NCBI RefSeq assembly: GCF_000982955.1
Contig: NZ_KQ058829.1
Coordinates: forward strand, 1 to 64,000
Source of the DNA: Micromonospora sp. HK10
GTDB taxonomy: Bacteria; Actinomycetota; Actinomycetes; Mycobacteriales; Micromonosporaceae
DNA length: 64,000 nucleotides
Direction of reading: 5' to 3'
Every line of letters begins with the position of its first letter. Positions within the stretch are counted from its first letter, which is position 1. The notes under the pieces are model-generated. The model was not told the origin of the DNA. It saw only the letters and a program-made list of their open reading frames with translations, and made no database searches. Of this stretch, positions 52,271 through 60,837 are shown one piece after another. A program made the translations under genes and the position numbers.

Positions 52271-53166
52271 CAGTCATGGTCGACATCGTCGAGGTCTCGC
52301 CCCGCGACGGCCTGCAGAACGAGGCGATGCTACTGACCACCGCCGACAAGGTCGAGCTCGTCGACCGGGCGGTACGAGCGGGAGCCCGGCGGGTGGAGGT
52401 GACCAGCTTCGTCAACCCCGCCCGGGTTCCGCAGATGGCGGACGCGGACGAGTTGATGGCCGCGCTCCCCCGCCACGACGGCGTCCGATACGCGGGCCTG
52501 GTGATGAACCGCCGCGGCCTGGACCGAGCTCTGGCCGCGGGCGTCGACGAGATCAACGTCGTCGTCGTCGCCACGGACACCTTCTGCGGTCGCAACCAGG
52601 GCATGACCACCGCCCAAGCCTGCGACACGGCCGCAGTACTGGTGCAGGCGGCTCGCGAGGCAGGGGTGTTCACGACGGTGACCGTGGGTGCCTCGTTCGG
52701 ATGCCCGTTCGAAGGCGAGGTCCCGCCGAACCGGCTGCGGGAGGTACTCACCCGGGTGCGGGATGCAGGGCCGGACGAACTGGCCCTCGCCGACACCATC
52801 GGAGTGGCCGTACCCTCCGACGTCACCGAACGGCTGACGCTCGCCCGGGAGATCACGCAATCCTGGACACCGCTGCGGCTGCACCTGCACGACACCCGAC
52901 ACACCGGCGTCGCCAACGCGGTCGCGGCAGTCCAAGCGGGCGTCACCACCCTCGACGCCAGCATCGGCGGGACGGGCGGTTGCCCGTTCGCGCCGGCGGC
53001 GACCGGGAACGTCGCCACCGAGGATCTCGTCTACCTCTTCGACCGCTTGGGGCGGCCCACCGGCCTGAATCTGGAGGAGCTCACCTCGGCCGTCGCCTGG
53101 CTGGAGCGGAGACTCGGCAAGCAACTCCCCGGCGCTCTGCTCCGGGCAGGCGGTTTTCCCACCTGA
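52267..53166 (+). CDS. HMG-CoA lyase-like protein
   Basis: 299 residues. DRE-TIM metallolyase features: VEVSPRDGLQNEAM (Arg-Asp), RVEVTSFVNPARVPQMAD, LADTIGVAVP, LHLHDTRHTGVANAVAAVQAG and the flexible loop GGTGGCPFAPAATGN with the catalytic Cys. The family cleaves 3-hydroxy-3-methylglutaryl-CoA or similar tertiary-hydroxy acyl-CoA to acetoacetate or pyruvate-type products. Last gene of the operon, downstream of the CoA-transferase that would supply the CoA ester. Confidence 0.93.
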   Translation: MTVMVDIVEVSPRDGLQNEAMLLTTADKVELVDRAVRAGARRVEVTSFVNPARVPQMADADELMAALPRHDGVRYAGLVMNRRGLDRALAAGVDEINVVVVATDTFCGRNQGMTTAQACDTAAVLVQAAREAGVFTTVTVGASFGCPFEGEVPPNRLREVLTRVRDAGPDELALADTIGVAVPSDVTERLTLAREITQSWTPLRLHLHDTRHTGVANAVAAVQAGVTTLDASIGGTGGCPFAPAATGNVATEDLVYLFDRLGRPTGLNLEELTSAVAWLERRLGKQLPGALLRAGGFPT

Positions 53167-53289
53167 GCCCGACCTGGACGCCGGAGAGTCTGTCCGGTTT
53201 GGCGCGCCCGCCGGGATGCCGATCAAGACCGACGATGTGTGGCTGCTCGGCCGCGCCTGGTCCACTCCCGTCGGGTTCCTCCGCGGCTT

Positions 53290-53307
53290 TCCCGGGTCTG
53301 TCCGGGA
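53290..53307. terminator. Weak bidirectional hairpin between convergent operons
   Basis: 6-bp stem TCCCGG/CCGGGA with 6-nt loop in the 165-bp gap between two converging stop codons. A second weak stem (CCGGA/TCCGG) lies near 53180. A short frame in the gap has no support as a gene. Confidence 0.35.
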
Positions 53308-53331
53308 CGCCCAGTGAGGATCACCGGCGGA

Positions 53332-54489
53332 TCAGACGGTCACCTCGCCGCGTACGAGCGCCTTCGCGACGACGGTCCGCAGGATGTCGTTCGTGCCCTC
53401 GCCGATGCTCATCAGGATCGAGTCCCGGTAGAGGCGCTCGACCTCGAACTCGGTGGAGTAGCCGTAGCCGCCGTGCACCTTCATCGCGTCGATCGCGGCC
53501 TCGAGGGCCACCTCCGAGCAGAACACCTTTGCCATCCCGGTCTGCCCGTCGGCGCGACCGCGCCGGACCGCGTCGGCCGCCCAGTACGCCATCAGGCGGG
53601 CGGCCTGGAGCTGGATCGCGATGGTGGCGAGCTTGAGCTGGATCGCCTGGAACTCGGCGATGTGCTTGCCGAACGCCTTGCGCTGCTGGGCGTAGGCCAG
53701 CGCCTCGTCGTGGGCCCGCTGCGCGATGCCGACCGACCGCGCGGCGATGTTGACCCGGCCCCACTCCAGGGCGGACAACGCCTGCTTGAGGCCGACGCCC
53801 TCGACGCCACCGAGCAACCGGTCCTTCGGTACCCGCACGTTGTCGAGGAGGATCTCGCAGGACTCGGTGCCCTTGTAGCCGAGCTTCGGGATGTCCCGCA
53901 GGACCTGGAAGCCGTCCAGCGTCGCGTCGACGAGCAGCACGCTCATGCCGGTGTGCGCGGGCGTGGCGTGCGGGTCGGTCTTGACCAGCACCGGCAGCGG
54001 GTCGGCGTACCGCGCGTTGGTGATCCACATTTTGGTGCCGTTGACGATGTAGTGGTCGCCGTCGAGGCGGGCGGTGGTGCGGATGCCCTGCAGGTCGGTG
54101 CCGGCGTCCGGCTCGGTGAGGCCGATGCCGGTCCGCCGGGCACCGGTGGCGAGGTCGGGCAGGTAGGCCTGCTTCTGCTCCTCGGTGCCGTGTACGGCGA
54201 TCATCCGGCAGGCCAGGGAGTGGCTGCCGAGGATGCCGGCGATACCCATCCAGCCGCGGGCGAGTTCCTCGAACACCAGCGCGAACGAGACCGGGTCGAG
54301 GTCGAGGCCGCCGTACTGTTCCGGCACGGTGATGCCGAACAGCCCCATCTCGGCCATCCCCCGCACGATCTCCGTCGGGTACCGCCCGGTTTGCTCCCAG
54401 TCCCGCGCGACCGGGATGATCTCCCGGTCGACGAACGTGCGGAGCAGGGCGCGGAAGTCCTGCTGCTCCTCGGTGAGCGTGAAGTCCAT
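53332..54489 (-). CDS. Acyl-CoA dehydrogenase
   Basis: 385 residues, start after GGAGGCTACCC. Standard fold: LTEEQQDFRALLRTFVDREI, FGITVPEQYGGL, GIGLTEPDAGTDLQGIRTTA (FAD loop), WITNA, MSVLLVDATLDGF, and the catalytic base E364 in SILMSIGEGTND. It introduces the alpha,beta double bond into the acyl-CoA. Last gene of the eleven-cistron operon and the only one separated from its upstream neighbour by a gap (12 nt). Confidence 0.95.
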   Translation of the reverse strand: MDFTLTEEQQDFRALLRTFVDREIIPVARDWEQTGRYPTEIVRGMAEMGLFGITVPEQYGGLDLDPVSFALVFEELARGWMGIAGILGSHSLACRMIAVHGTEEQKQAYLPDLATGARRTGIGLTEPDAGTDLQGIRTTARLDGDHYIVNGTKMWITNARYADPLPVLVKTDPHATPAHTGMSVLLVDATLDGFQVLRDIPKLGYKGTESCEILLDNVRVPKDRLLGGVEGVGLKQALSALEWGRVNIAARSVGIAQRAHDEALAYAQQRKAFGKHIAEFQAIQLKLATIAIQLQAARLMAYWAADAVRRGRADGQTGMAKVFCSEVALEAAIDAMKVHGGYGYSTEFEVERLYRDSILMSIGEGTNDILRTVVAKALVRGEVTV

Positions 54490-54501
54490 GGGTAGCCTCC
54501 G

Positions 54502-54882
54502 TCAGCGGTGGAAGACCGGCAGCGCCCGGCCGTCGTCGAGGTCGAGCCAACCGACACGGACCGGGTCGCCGATCCGCCAGTCCTGCCCTTCGAGGGTGGA
54601 CAGCACGAATGGTCCCTCGGCGAGCCGGACCCGGGCGATCGTGTACGGCACGGCAGCCTCCGGCACGGGTGCCCGGTGCACCACGGTGAACGTGTCCACG
54701 ACGCCGTGGCCGGACGCCTCGACGAACCCGAGATCCACCATCGACGAGCAGGCGGTGCACAGCGCACGCGGCGGATGCTGGACGTGCCCGCATGACCGGC
54801 AGGTCTGCAGCGTGTAGCGGTGCTCCCGGGTGGCGTCCCACCAGCCGGCCGTCACGTCGTCGGGTGGCGGCACGTGCATCAC
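54502..54882 (-). CDS. DUF35 OB-fold zinc-ribbon protein
   Basis: 126 residues with GTG start (GTGA overlap with the thiolase-like gene, as in the rest of the operon); ATG one codon later is possible. A zinc ribbon CRSCGHVQHPPRALCTAC (residues 29-46) precedes the OB fold (VDTFTVVHRAPVPEAAVPYT, VRVGWLDLDDG). Proteins of this type bind thiolase-like partners and complete their active site or acyl channel. Its pairing with the upstream gene matches the Ltp2/ChsH2-DUF35 aldolase arrangement of steroid side-chain catabolism. Confidence 0.92.
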   Translation of the reverse strand: MMHVPPPDDVTAGWWDATREHRYTLQTCRSCGHVQHPPRALCTACSSMVDLGFVEASGHGVVDTFTVVHRAPVPEAAVPYTIARVRLAEGPFVLSTLEGQDWRIGDPVRVGWLDLDDGRALPVFHR

Positions 54883-56021
54883 CGCACCCCCAGCACGACC
54901 GTCGCGTGCGTGGACAGGATCCCGCCGGTCCCGTGCGCCACGGCCACCCGGGCGTCGGGCACCTGCCGGGCTCCCGCCTCGCCGCGCAGTTGGCGGACCG
55001 CCTCCACCAGCAGCAGCACCCCGTACTGACCGGGATGGCAGTACGACAGGCCGCCGCCGGAGGTGTTCAACGCCAGCTCACCGCCGGGACGGATCCGGCC
55101 GTCGGAGATGTAGTCGAGCACCTCCCCCGGCCCGCAGAAGCCCAGCGCCTCGATGCTGAGCGCGGCGGTGATGGTGAAGGAGTCGTACACCTCCAGCACG
55201 TCCACGTCAGCCGGAGTGATGCCGGCCCGGGCGAACGCCTCCCGGCCGGACTCGCGCGCGCCGGTGGCCGTCAGATCCTCGACCGCGGTCATCGACGTGT
55301 TCGTCGACCGTTCGCCGTACCCGAGAACCCGTACCGGCGGGTGCCGCAGGTCGCGGGCCCGGTCGAGCGTGGTGAGCACGACCGCCCCGCCACCGTCGGT
55401 CACCAGGCAGCAGTCGGCGACGGTCAGCGGGCTGGAGACCATCGGCGCGGCGAGCACGTCGTCCACGGTCAGCGGCCCGGCGCCGTAGCGGAACGCGACC
55501 GGGTTGAGCAGCGCCCACGCCCTGGCGGCGACCGCGATCTCGGCGAGCTTCTCCCGCGTCCCGCCGTACCGGTGGAAGTACTGTTGTGCCGCCATCGCGT
55601 AGTACGACAGCGGGTACAGGGGGCCGTACGGCGTCTCGAACTGGGCCTCCGGGATGTGCTCCTCGGCGACTCCGCCGAGGCTGCGCGAACGTGCGGAGCG
55701 TTGGTTCGACGCGAAGCTGATGACAACCGTGGACACCTGGCCGGCTTCGATCGCCTGGGTGGCACGGGCGACCATCATCTCGGCGGCCGACCCGCCGACG
55801 AACGTCGAGTCGACCCAGCGGGGCCACAGCCCGAGATATTCGGCGAGCTGTGTGGTGGAGAAGCGGGACACCCCCGTGGTGGCCAGTCCGTCGACGTCGC
55901 TGAGGGTCAGCCCGGCGTCGGCGAGCGCCCGGGTGACGGCCTGGGTCTGCAGCGTGAGCGTGGACTTTCCGGTGCTGCCGAGGTCGCACTCGGCCGCGCC
56001 GACGATCGCGACGCCGCTCAC
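54879..56021 (-). CDS. Thiolase-like lipid-transfer protein (Ltp2-type aldolase)
   Basis: 380 residues, GTG start in a GTGA overlap. Thiolase fold: SGVAIVGAAECDLGSTGKST, GSAAEMMVARATQAIEAGQV, then VLEVYDSFTITAALSIEALG and GGGLSYCHPGQYGVLLLVEA. The usual thiolase nucleophilic Cys is replaced in context by VGGSA, and a YDSFT element is present, as in Ltp2-type retro-aldolases that split a 3-hydroxyacyl-CoA with a branched beta carbon. Likely works as a complex with the DUF35 protein encoded next. Confidence 0.88.
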   Translation of the reverse strand: MSGVAIVGAAECDLGSTGKSTLTLQTQAVTRALADAGLTLSDVDGLATTGVSRFSTTQLAEYLGLWPRWVDSTFVGGSAAEMMVARATQAIEAGQVSTVVISFASNQRSARSRSLGGVAEEHIPEAQFETPYGPLYPLSYYAMAAQQYFHRYGGTREKLAEIAVAARAWALLNPVAFRYGAGPLTVDDVLAAPMVSSPLTVADCCLVTDGGGAVVLTTLDRARDLRHPPVRVLGYGERSTNTSMTAVEDLTATGARESGREAFARAGITPADVDVLEVYDSFTITAALSIEALGFCGPGEVLDYISDGRIRPGGELALNTSGGGLSYCHPGQYGVLLLVEAVRQLRGEAGARQVPDARVAVAHGTGGILSTHATVVLGVR

Positions 56022-56461
56022 CGCGCGCCAGGCCCGTCGGCCGTGCCGAGCAGGACCGTCGCGTGGGCGGGGCGGGCTGCGGGCCGCTGTGGGCCGTACT
56101 CGCCGGCCAGGATAGTGGCGGAGAGGTCGACCCGGACGCGGTCGGAACCGACCTCGACCACGGTCGCCTCGCACCGGACCGTCTCGCCGGCGAACATGAG
56201 GTTGCGGAACGTGAACGACAGCTCGTGCACGAAGCAGCGCGGGCCGAGCGCGTCCTGGAGCAGCTCGACGAAGAGCGCCCCGAACACCTGCCCGTCCACG
56301 ACCGGGCCGGGGACCCGCGCGGCGGCCACGAACTCGGGGTCGAAGTGCAGGCGGTACCAGTCCCAGGTGGCGCCGGCGTAGGCGACCATGTCGGTGAGCG
56401 TGATGGTGCGCTCCAGCGCGGGCAGCGCATCCCCGACGTTCGGTGGCACCCTCGATGTCAT
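56018..56461 (-). CDS. MaoC-like hot-dog hydratase
   Basis: 147 residues. Single hot-dog domain: ITLTDMVAYAGATWDWYRLHFDPEF (hydratase-2 type loop, with Asp/His in place of the usual catalytic pair), VVDGQVFGALFVELLQD, FTFRNLMFAGETVRCEATV. It probably forms a heteromer with the FAS1-like hydratase encoded just upstream, as in ChsH1/ChsH2, to hydrate an enoyl-CoA. GTGA/ATGA overlaps on both sides. Confidence 0.87.
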   Translation of the reverse strand: MTSRVPPNVGDALPALERTITLTDMVAYAGATWDWYRLHFDPEFVAAARVPGPVVDGQVFGALFVELLQDALGPRCFVHELSFTFRNLMFAGETVRCEATVVEVGSDRVRVDLSATILAGEYGPQRPAARPAHATVLLGTADGPGAR

Positions 56462-56958
56462 GCGGCACCGTCCAGGCTGACCAGGATGATCGTCTCCTCG
56501 TTGACGGCGAGCAGCTCGCCGTCCTGGTTGGTGTACGTCGCGCGCGAGGAGACCACGAGCATGTCCGCGCCGGTGCGGGTCTGCTTCTCGGTCAGGTCGT
56601 GGATCTCCCAGGTCGCGATGATGACGTCGTCGGGGCGTACCCGGCGGTGGAAGGTGTAGCTGTTGCCGCCGCGGACCTGGCGGGTGCCGGGGACATCGAG
56701 GTGCCAGGAGTGTCCGGCGTAGCCGTCGCTGTTCATCGGGAGGTTCGCGTACTGGTTGGTCTCGCAGATGAGCGTCGGCGGAGCGGTCACGCCCGGCAGG
56801 CCCTGCGCACGGGCGAACTCGGGGTCCGAATACAGCGGGTTGTCGTCACCGATGGCCAGGCCGAAGTACCGGCCGGCAGCGGCGCCGAGCGGTTCCGGCG
56901 CGGTGTACACCTTCCTCGTGCCCAGCAGCGCGCGCAGTTCGTCGGTCAGCAGGCTCAC
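56458..56958 (-). CDS. FAS1-like dehydratase-domain hydratase subunit
   Basis: 166 residues, GTG start behind GGAGGAG. N-terminal MaoC-dehydratase type hot-dog fold: YFGLAIGDDNPLYSDPEFAR, VTAPPTLICETNQYANLP, GGNSYTFHRRVRPDDVIIATWEI, VVSSRATYTNQDGELLAVNEE. The partner of the small MaoC protein encoded 4 nt downstream. Also resembles a related small protein family that keeps only half of the double hot-dog. Confidence 0.87.
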   Translation of the reverse strand: MSLLTDELRALLGTRKVYTAPEPLGAAAGRYFGLAIGDDNPLYSDPEFARAQGLPGVTAPPTLICETNQYANLPMNSDGYAGHSWHLDVPGTRQVRGGNSYTFHRRVRPDDVIIATWEIHDLTEKQTRTGADMLVVSSRATYTNQDGELLAVNEETIILVSLDGAA

Positions 56959-58181
56959 GCCGTCTCCTCCGCTCCGCTGATGTGCGGATACACCGCCGTC
57001 GGGAACACCTCGAGCAGGAACTCGGGGCGCAGCAGGGCCTTGCAGATCGCCCCGGTCGACGCCGGCCAGGGCGGGCTGAGCAGTCGTTCCCGCACGCCGG
57101 CCACGCCCCGGTACGCCGGCAGCGCGGACTCGACGCAGTACTCGACCGTCTCCAGTAGGTGCTCCGGTCCGAGGCCGGCGTGGCGCAGCAGGTGCAGGAT
57201 CGCGCCGTACGTCGCCTCGGCCTGCGCCACGATGTCGTCGGGGTGCAGGGCCTGCTGCGTCTGCATGTCCAGCGCGGCGAAACCGGACATGTACAGCGTC
57301 CGGCCGGCCCGGACCCCGGGGGCGTAGGTGAGCGTGTCGTAGCGGGACCAGCCCGGGTTGACCAGTTCCAACCGGTGCCGGGAGGCTGTGACGTCGATCG
57401 CGACGAGCGCGTCCGGGTGGTGCAGCCGGCTCATCAGGATGCCGCCCGCGCCCGGGTACACGCCGGCGCCGCCGAGGCGTTCCCGCCGCACGCGGTGCGT
57501 CCGGCGGTACACGTCGCGGGTCTCCGGCGTCGAGTAGTCGTAGGTCGTGACGACCGCGTCGAGGGACAGCCCGACCGCCGTGAGCAGGTCGCCCGCCCGG
57601 TCCAGGCAGTAGGCGTACTGCGCGGCGAAGTCCCCCGGGTGGACCACGGCGCCGGTGGCGTCGACCGGGAGCATCGTGGGTAGGTACACCGCGCCGTCGT
57701 GACCGGTCCGCACGGTGGAGGCCTGCCAGGTGCCGGCCGGCCGGGGCTCGCTGGCGGCCAGCACCTCGCCGCCGCCGCGGACCGCGTGCAGCTCGACCTC
57801 CAGCAGCGCGGTACGCCGCACGAGCCGCTCGACGACGACCGTCCGTAGCACGGGCTCGTGGTCGCCGAAGACCTCCCGCCGGACCGCCGCGGCCGCCTCG
57901 TACTCGGCGAGTCCGGCGACCGTCACGTTCTCGGTGACCCGGGTGACGTCCTGCGGCCCGAACCCGGCGGCCGCCAGGATCGTCAGCACCTTCTCGTACG
58001 CGGTGCGCGCCTGCGCCGCCATGTCCCCGGTGACCGTCATCCTGCCGACGGCCTCGTCGAACGCGGCGGAGGTGTGGCCGGAGGTCCAGGCCGCGTCGCC
58101 CTCGGCGAGGCCGAGGCAGAACGTGAAGCCGTCGTACGGGAACCAACGGAAGGAGGGCGGTTCGATGGCGTGTGGTGTCAC
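56955..58181 (-). CDS. Tandem RidA/YjgF-family protein
   Basis: 408 residues, GTG start in a GTGA overlap. Two Rid domains: the first (residues 1-170) from FCLGLAEGDAAWTSGHTSAA, the second (about 200-400) from LHHPDALVAIDVTASRHRLE, LVNPGWSRYDTLTYAPGVRA and LYMSGFAALD. Rid proteins hydrolyse reactive enamine/imine intermediates or act as deaminases on amino-acrylate-like compounds. A two-domain form of this length is uncommon. Its place in an acyl-CoA operon suggests that a nitrogen-bearing or reactive enamine intermediate is formed. Confidence 0.88.
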   Translation of the reverse strand: MTPHAIEPPSFRWFPYDGFTFCLGLAEGDAAWTSGHTSAAFDEAVGRMTVTGDMAAQARTAYEKVLTILAAAGFGPQDVTRVTENVTVAGLAEYEAAAAVRREVFGDHEPVLRTVVVERLVRRTALLEVELHAVRGGGEVLAASEPRPAGTWQASTVRTGHDGAVYLPTMLPVDATGAVVHPGDFAAQYAYCLDRAGDLLTAVGLSLDAVVTTYDYSTPETRDVYRRTHRVRRERLGGAGVYPGAGGILMSRLHHPDALVAIDVTASRHRLELVNPGWSRYDTLTYAPGVRAGRTLYMSGFAALDMQTQQALHPDDIVAQAEATYGAILHLLRHAGLGPEHLLETVEYCVESALPAYRGVAGVRERLLSPPWPASTGAICKALLRPEFLLEVFPTAVYPHISGAEETA

Positions 58182-59572
58182 GGGCGGTCCCTGTCGGTAC
58201 CGGCGGCTGCCAGCGCCGCCATGAGCGGTTCGATGGTGTCCAGCTCGTCGAGACGGGACAGCAGGTCGACGACGTCTGCGGTGTCGCCACCGGCGTTGCC
58301 GTGGAACTTCGCGACGAGTTGCTGGTCGGTCAGCGGGTTGTCCGGGCCGCCCGCGCTGCGTGGCACGCTGCCGGGGACGGCCGAGCCGTCGACGAGCGTG
58401 ATGCGGGCGGTGCCGGGCGCGTCGGCTGCGGGGCCGCCGGTGGGGGCAACGTGCCAACGCACCAGCCGGGCAACGCGTTCCACCTCGGGTCGGCCGAGCG
58501 AGTCCGGCTCGTACGTTGCGGTGGTCAGGTCACCGTCGACGACGGCGGCGGCGATGCTCCACGGCAGCGAGAACTTCGCCGCGTACGGCGACGCCGGTCG
58601 CGCCAGGTCCCGCCGGGTGTCGCAGACCGTGGGCACCGAGTCGGGGTGCACGTCGACGTCGATCGCGGCGACGTCGACGGAACGGACGCCGCCGCGGCGC
58701 ACCGCGTCGCGGACCGCGTCGATCGCGGCGTGGGAGAGTTGGCACGCCGGGTACGGCTTGATGCCGATCCGGGTGGTCTCCCAGCGTGTGCCGAGCTCGG
58801 CGGTGATGGACGCGAGGTCGACCGCGCCGGCGGCCAGTGCGTCGTAGACACCGTGCGGGCCGTCGAGGACGTTCGCCGGGCCGCCGGCCCCGGCCGCGGC
58901 CAGCCGGGCGGCGAGGATACCGGCGTGCCCGGCGAATCCCGGGTGCAGCTGCTTCGTCGAGGCGCCACTGTGCAGGAACGCCAGGAGCCCGCCGGCCTGG
59001 CTGCCGGCGATGCCGAGCGCGTCGGTCGTCCGCGCGGCGTCGAGGCCGAGCAGCCGGGACGCGACGATCGCCGAGGAGAACACGCCGGCCACCATCGTGG
59101 CGTGCAGCCCGCGGGCGTGGAAGCCGTGCGACGCGGCGGCGGCGACCCGGCACACGGTCTCGTAGCCGACCACGGCGGCCTCGAGCACGGCCCGGCCGGG
59201 CGCGCCGACCTGCTCGCCGACGGCGAACGCGGCCGGCAGCACCACGGCTGTGGCGTGCACGAGGCCGCCGGCGTGGGTGTCGTCGAAGTCCAGTGCGTGC
59301 ACGAGGGTGCCGTTGGCGAGCGCGGCGGCCGGCGCACCGACCCGGCCCTGCGACCCGATGATCGTCGCCTCCGGCGGGCCGCCGAGTCCCCGGGCGACGA
59401 CGACGGCCGGTATCGGCGACGGCCCACCGGGCTCCCCCGGCATCGGGCTGGCGCGCAGTCCACCCAGCGCCGTGCCGACCCCGTCGAGCAGGTGCCGCAG
59501 CGCTGCGGCCCGGACCGTAGCCGGCATGTCGACGTGGCCCGTGCCCCACTCGGCAAGCTCCTCGGCGATCAT
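58178..59572 (-). CDS. MmgE/PrpD-family protein
   Basis: 464 residues. All-helical first part with ANGTLVHALDFDDTHAGGLV (family signature around residues 86-105), HGFHARGLHATMVAGVFSSA, then a C-terminal alpha/beta domain (VDVHPDSVPTVCDTRRDL, KFSLPWSIAAAVVDGDL). Members include 2-methylcitrate dehydratase and cis-aconitate decarboxylase, which act on tricarboxylic or hydroxy-acid substrates. Its exact reaction here is unknown. 4-nt overlaps on both sides. Confidence 0.9.
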   Translation of the reverse strand: MIAEELAEWGTGHVDMPATVRAAALRHLLDGVGTALGGLRASPMPGEPGGPSPIPAVVVARGLGGPPEATIIGSQGRVGAPAAALANGTLVHALDFDDTHAGGLVHATAVVLPAAFAVGEQVGAPGRAVLEAAVVGYETVCRVAAAASHGFHARGLHATMVAGVFSSAIVASRLLGLDAARTTDALGIAGSQAGGLLAFLHSGASTKQLHPGFAGHAGILAARLAAAGAGGPANVLDGPHGVYDALAAGAVDLASITAELGTRWETTRIGIKPYPACQLSHAAIDAVRDAVRRGGVRSVDVAAIDVDVHPDSVPTVCDTRRDLARPASPYAAKFSLPWSIAAAVVDGDLTTATYEPDSLGRPEVERVARLVRWHVAPTGGPAADAPGTARITLVDGSAVPGSVPRSAGGPDNPLTDQQLVAKFHGNAGGDTADVVDLLSRLDELDTIEPLMAALAAAGTDRDRP

Positions 59573-60837
59573 CGTGAGGTGGCGGTGGTGTCGAGGCGGT
59601 CAGGGGTGTCGGGGGTGTTCGCGCCGGGTGCCGGCTCGGCATCGCCGAACGCGCCGGCCGCCCGCAGCGCCACCACCTGAGACTCGTCCAGGCCCAGGAT
59701 CTCCCCGGTGACGAGTGCGAGGTCCTCGTTGCGCTGCGGTGCCCGGCGGTAGGTGGGCGTCTCGTCACCGACCCGCACCGGGGACGCGAGTTGCCGTACC
59801 TCGCCGTAGCGGGGGTGGTCGGTGGTGACCACGAGGTTCCGGGCGGCGGTGTGCTCGTCCACCAGGGCCGCGCCGACGTCGTTGATCGGGCCGCACGGGA
59901 TCGACCCGGCGTAGAGCTGCGTGAGCCAGTCGTCGACGGTCTTCTGCCGGAAGATCGCCTCCAACCGGGGCACCAGGTCGGCGCTGTGCTCCCGCCGGCC
60001 GGCGAAGGTCGCGTACGGCGAGCCGGCCTCGGCCCACTCCGGGTGGCCGACGATCTGGCACAGCCGGGCCCAGAACTTCTCCTTCGCGCAGCCGACGACC
60101 ATCCAGCCGTCCTTGGCCTCGAACGCCTGGAACGGCACGAGCGACGGGTGGGCCGAGTGGTGTGTGCGGACCGGCTGGAACCCGGTGTTCAGGTGCCACG
60201 TCGCGGGATAGGTCAGCATCGACACCGCGGTGTCGTAGAGGCTGACGTCGCAGTCCATCCCGACGCCGTCGCGGCGGGCGGCGTGCACCCCGGCCAGCAG
60301 CGAGATCGCGGCCACGAAGCCTCCCGAGTAGTCCACCAGTGACAGTCCGGACTTGGTGGGCGGTCCATCGGGCTCACCGGTCAGCTCCATCCAGCCGGCG
60401 AGACCCTGCAACACGTAGTCGTAGCCGGGTTCCTGCTTGCGCGGCCCGGTCATCCCGAACCCGGTCAGCGACACGCACACGATGCGCGGGTTGAGGTGCT
60501 TGAGGTCGTCGTACCGGATGCGCAGCTTCTCCGGCACGTCCCCGCGCAGGTTGGAGTACACGACGTCGGAGACCGCGACGAGCTGTTCGAAGACGCCGCG
60601 CCCGGCGGCGGTACCCAGGTCGAGAGAGATGCTGCGCTTGTTGCGGTTGAACGTCTCGAAGAAGAGCGAGTCCTCGTCCTCGGCGTACGGCGGCACGTAT
60701 CGGCCGACGTCGCCGCCGGCCCGCGGGTCCTCGATCTTGATGACCTGGGCGCCGAGGTCGGCCAGGTGCACGCTGCCGAACGGTCCGGCGCCGTACTGCT
60801 CGACCGCGATGATGCGCAGGTCCTCCAGCGGTCTCAC
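59569..60837 (-). CDS. Second type III (CaiB/BaiF) CoA-transferase
   Basis: 422 residues, GTG start overlapping the LLM gene stop. IIAVEQYGAGPFGSVHLADL, GAQVIKIEDPRAGGDVGRYV, NRNKRSISLDL, SNLRGDVPEKLRI, LTGFGMTGPRKQEPGYDYVL (the catalytic Asp is probably in GYD) and GGFVAAISLLAGVHAARRDG. A different branch from the CoA-transferase at 46489. The C-terminal 25 residues are a low-complexity Pro/Thr/Asp tail. Probably exchanges CoA with a specific pathway acid. Confidence 0.93.
   Translation of the reverse strand: MRPLEDLRIIAVEQYGAGPFGSVHLADLGAQVIKIEDPRAGGDVGRYVPPYAEDEDSLFFETFNRNKRSISLDLGTAAGRGVFEQLVAVSDVVYSNLRGDVPEKLRIRYDDLKHLNPRIVCVSLTGFGMTGPRKQEPGYDYVLQGLAGWMELTGEPDGPPTKSGLSLVDYSGGFVAAISLLAGVHAARRDGVGMDCDVSLYDTAVSMLTYPATWHLNTGFQPVRTHHSAHPSLVPFQAFEAKDGWMVVGCAKEKFWARLCQIVGHPEWAEAGSPYATFAGRREHSADLVPRLEAIFRQKTVDDWLTQLYAGSIPCGPINDVGAALVDEHTAARNLVVTTDHPRYGEVRQLASPVRVGDETPTYRRAPQRNEDLALVTGEILGLDESQVVALRAAGAFGDAEPAPGANTPDTPDRLDTTATSR

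Noticed and set aside
53215..53319. 34-codon frame in the gap between convergent operons
   Set aside because: Too short, no ribosome site and no recognised family; it overlaps the terminator-like stem.
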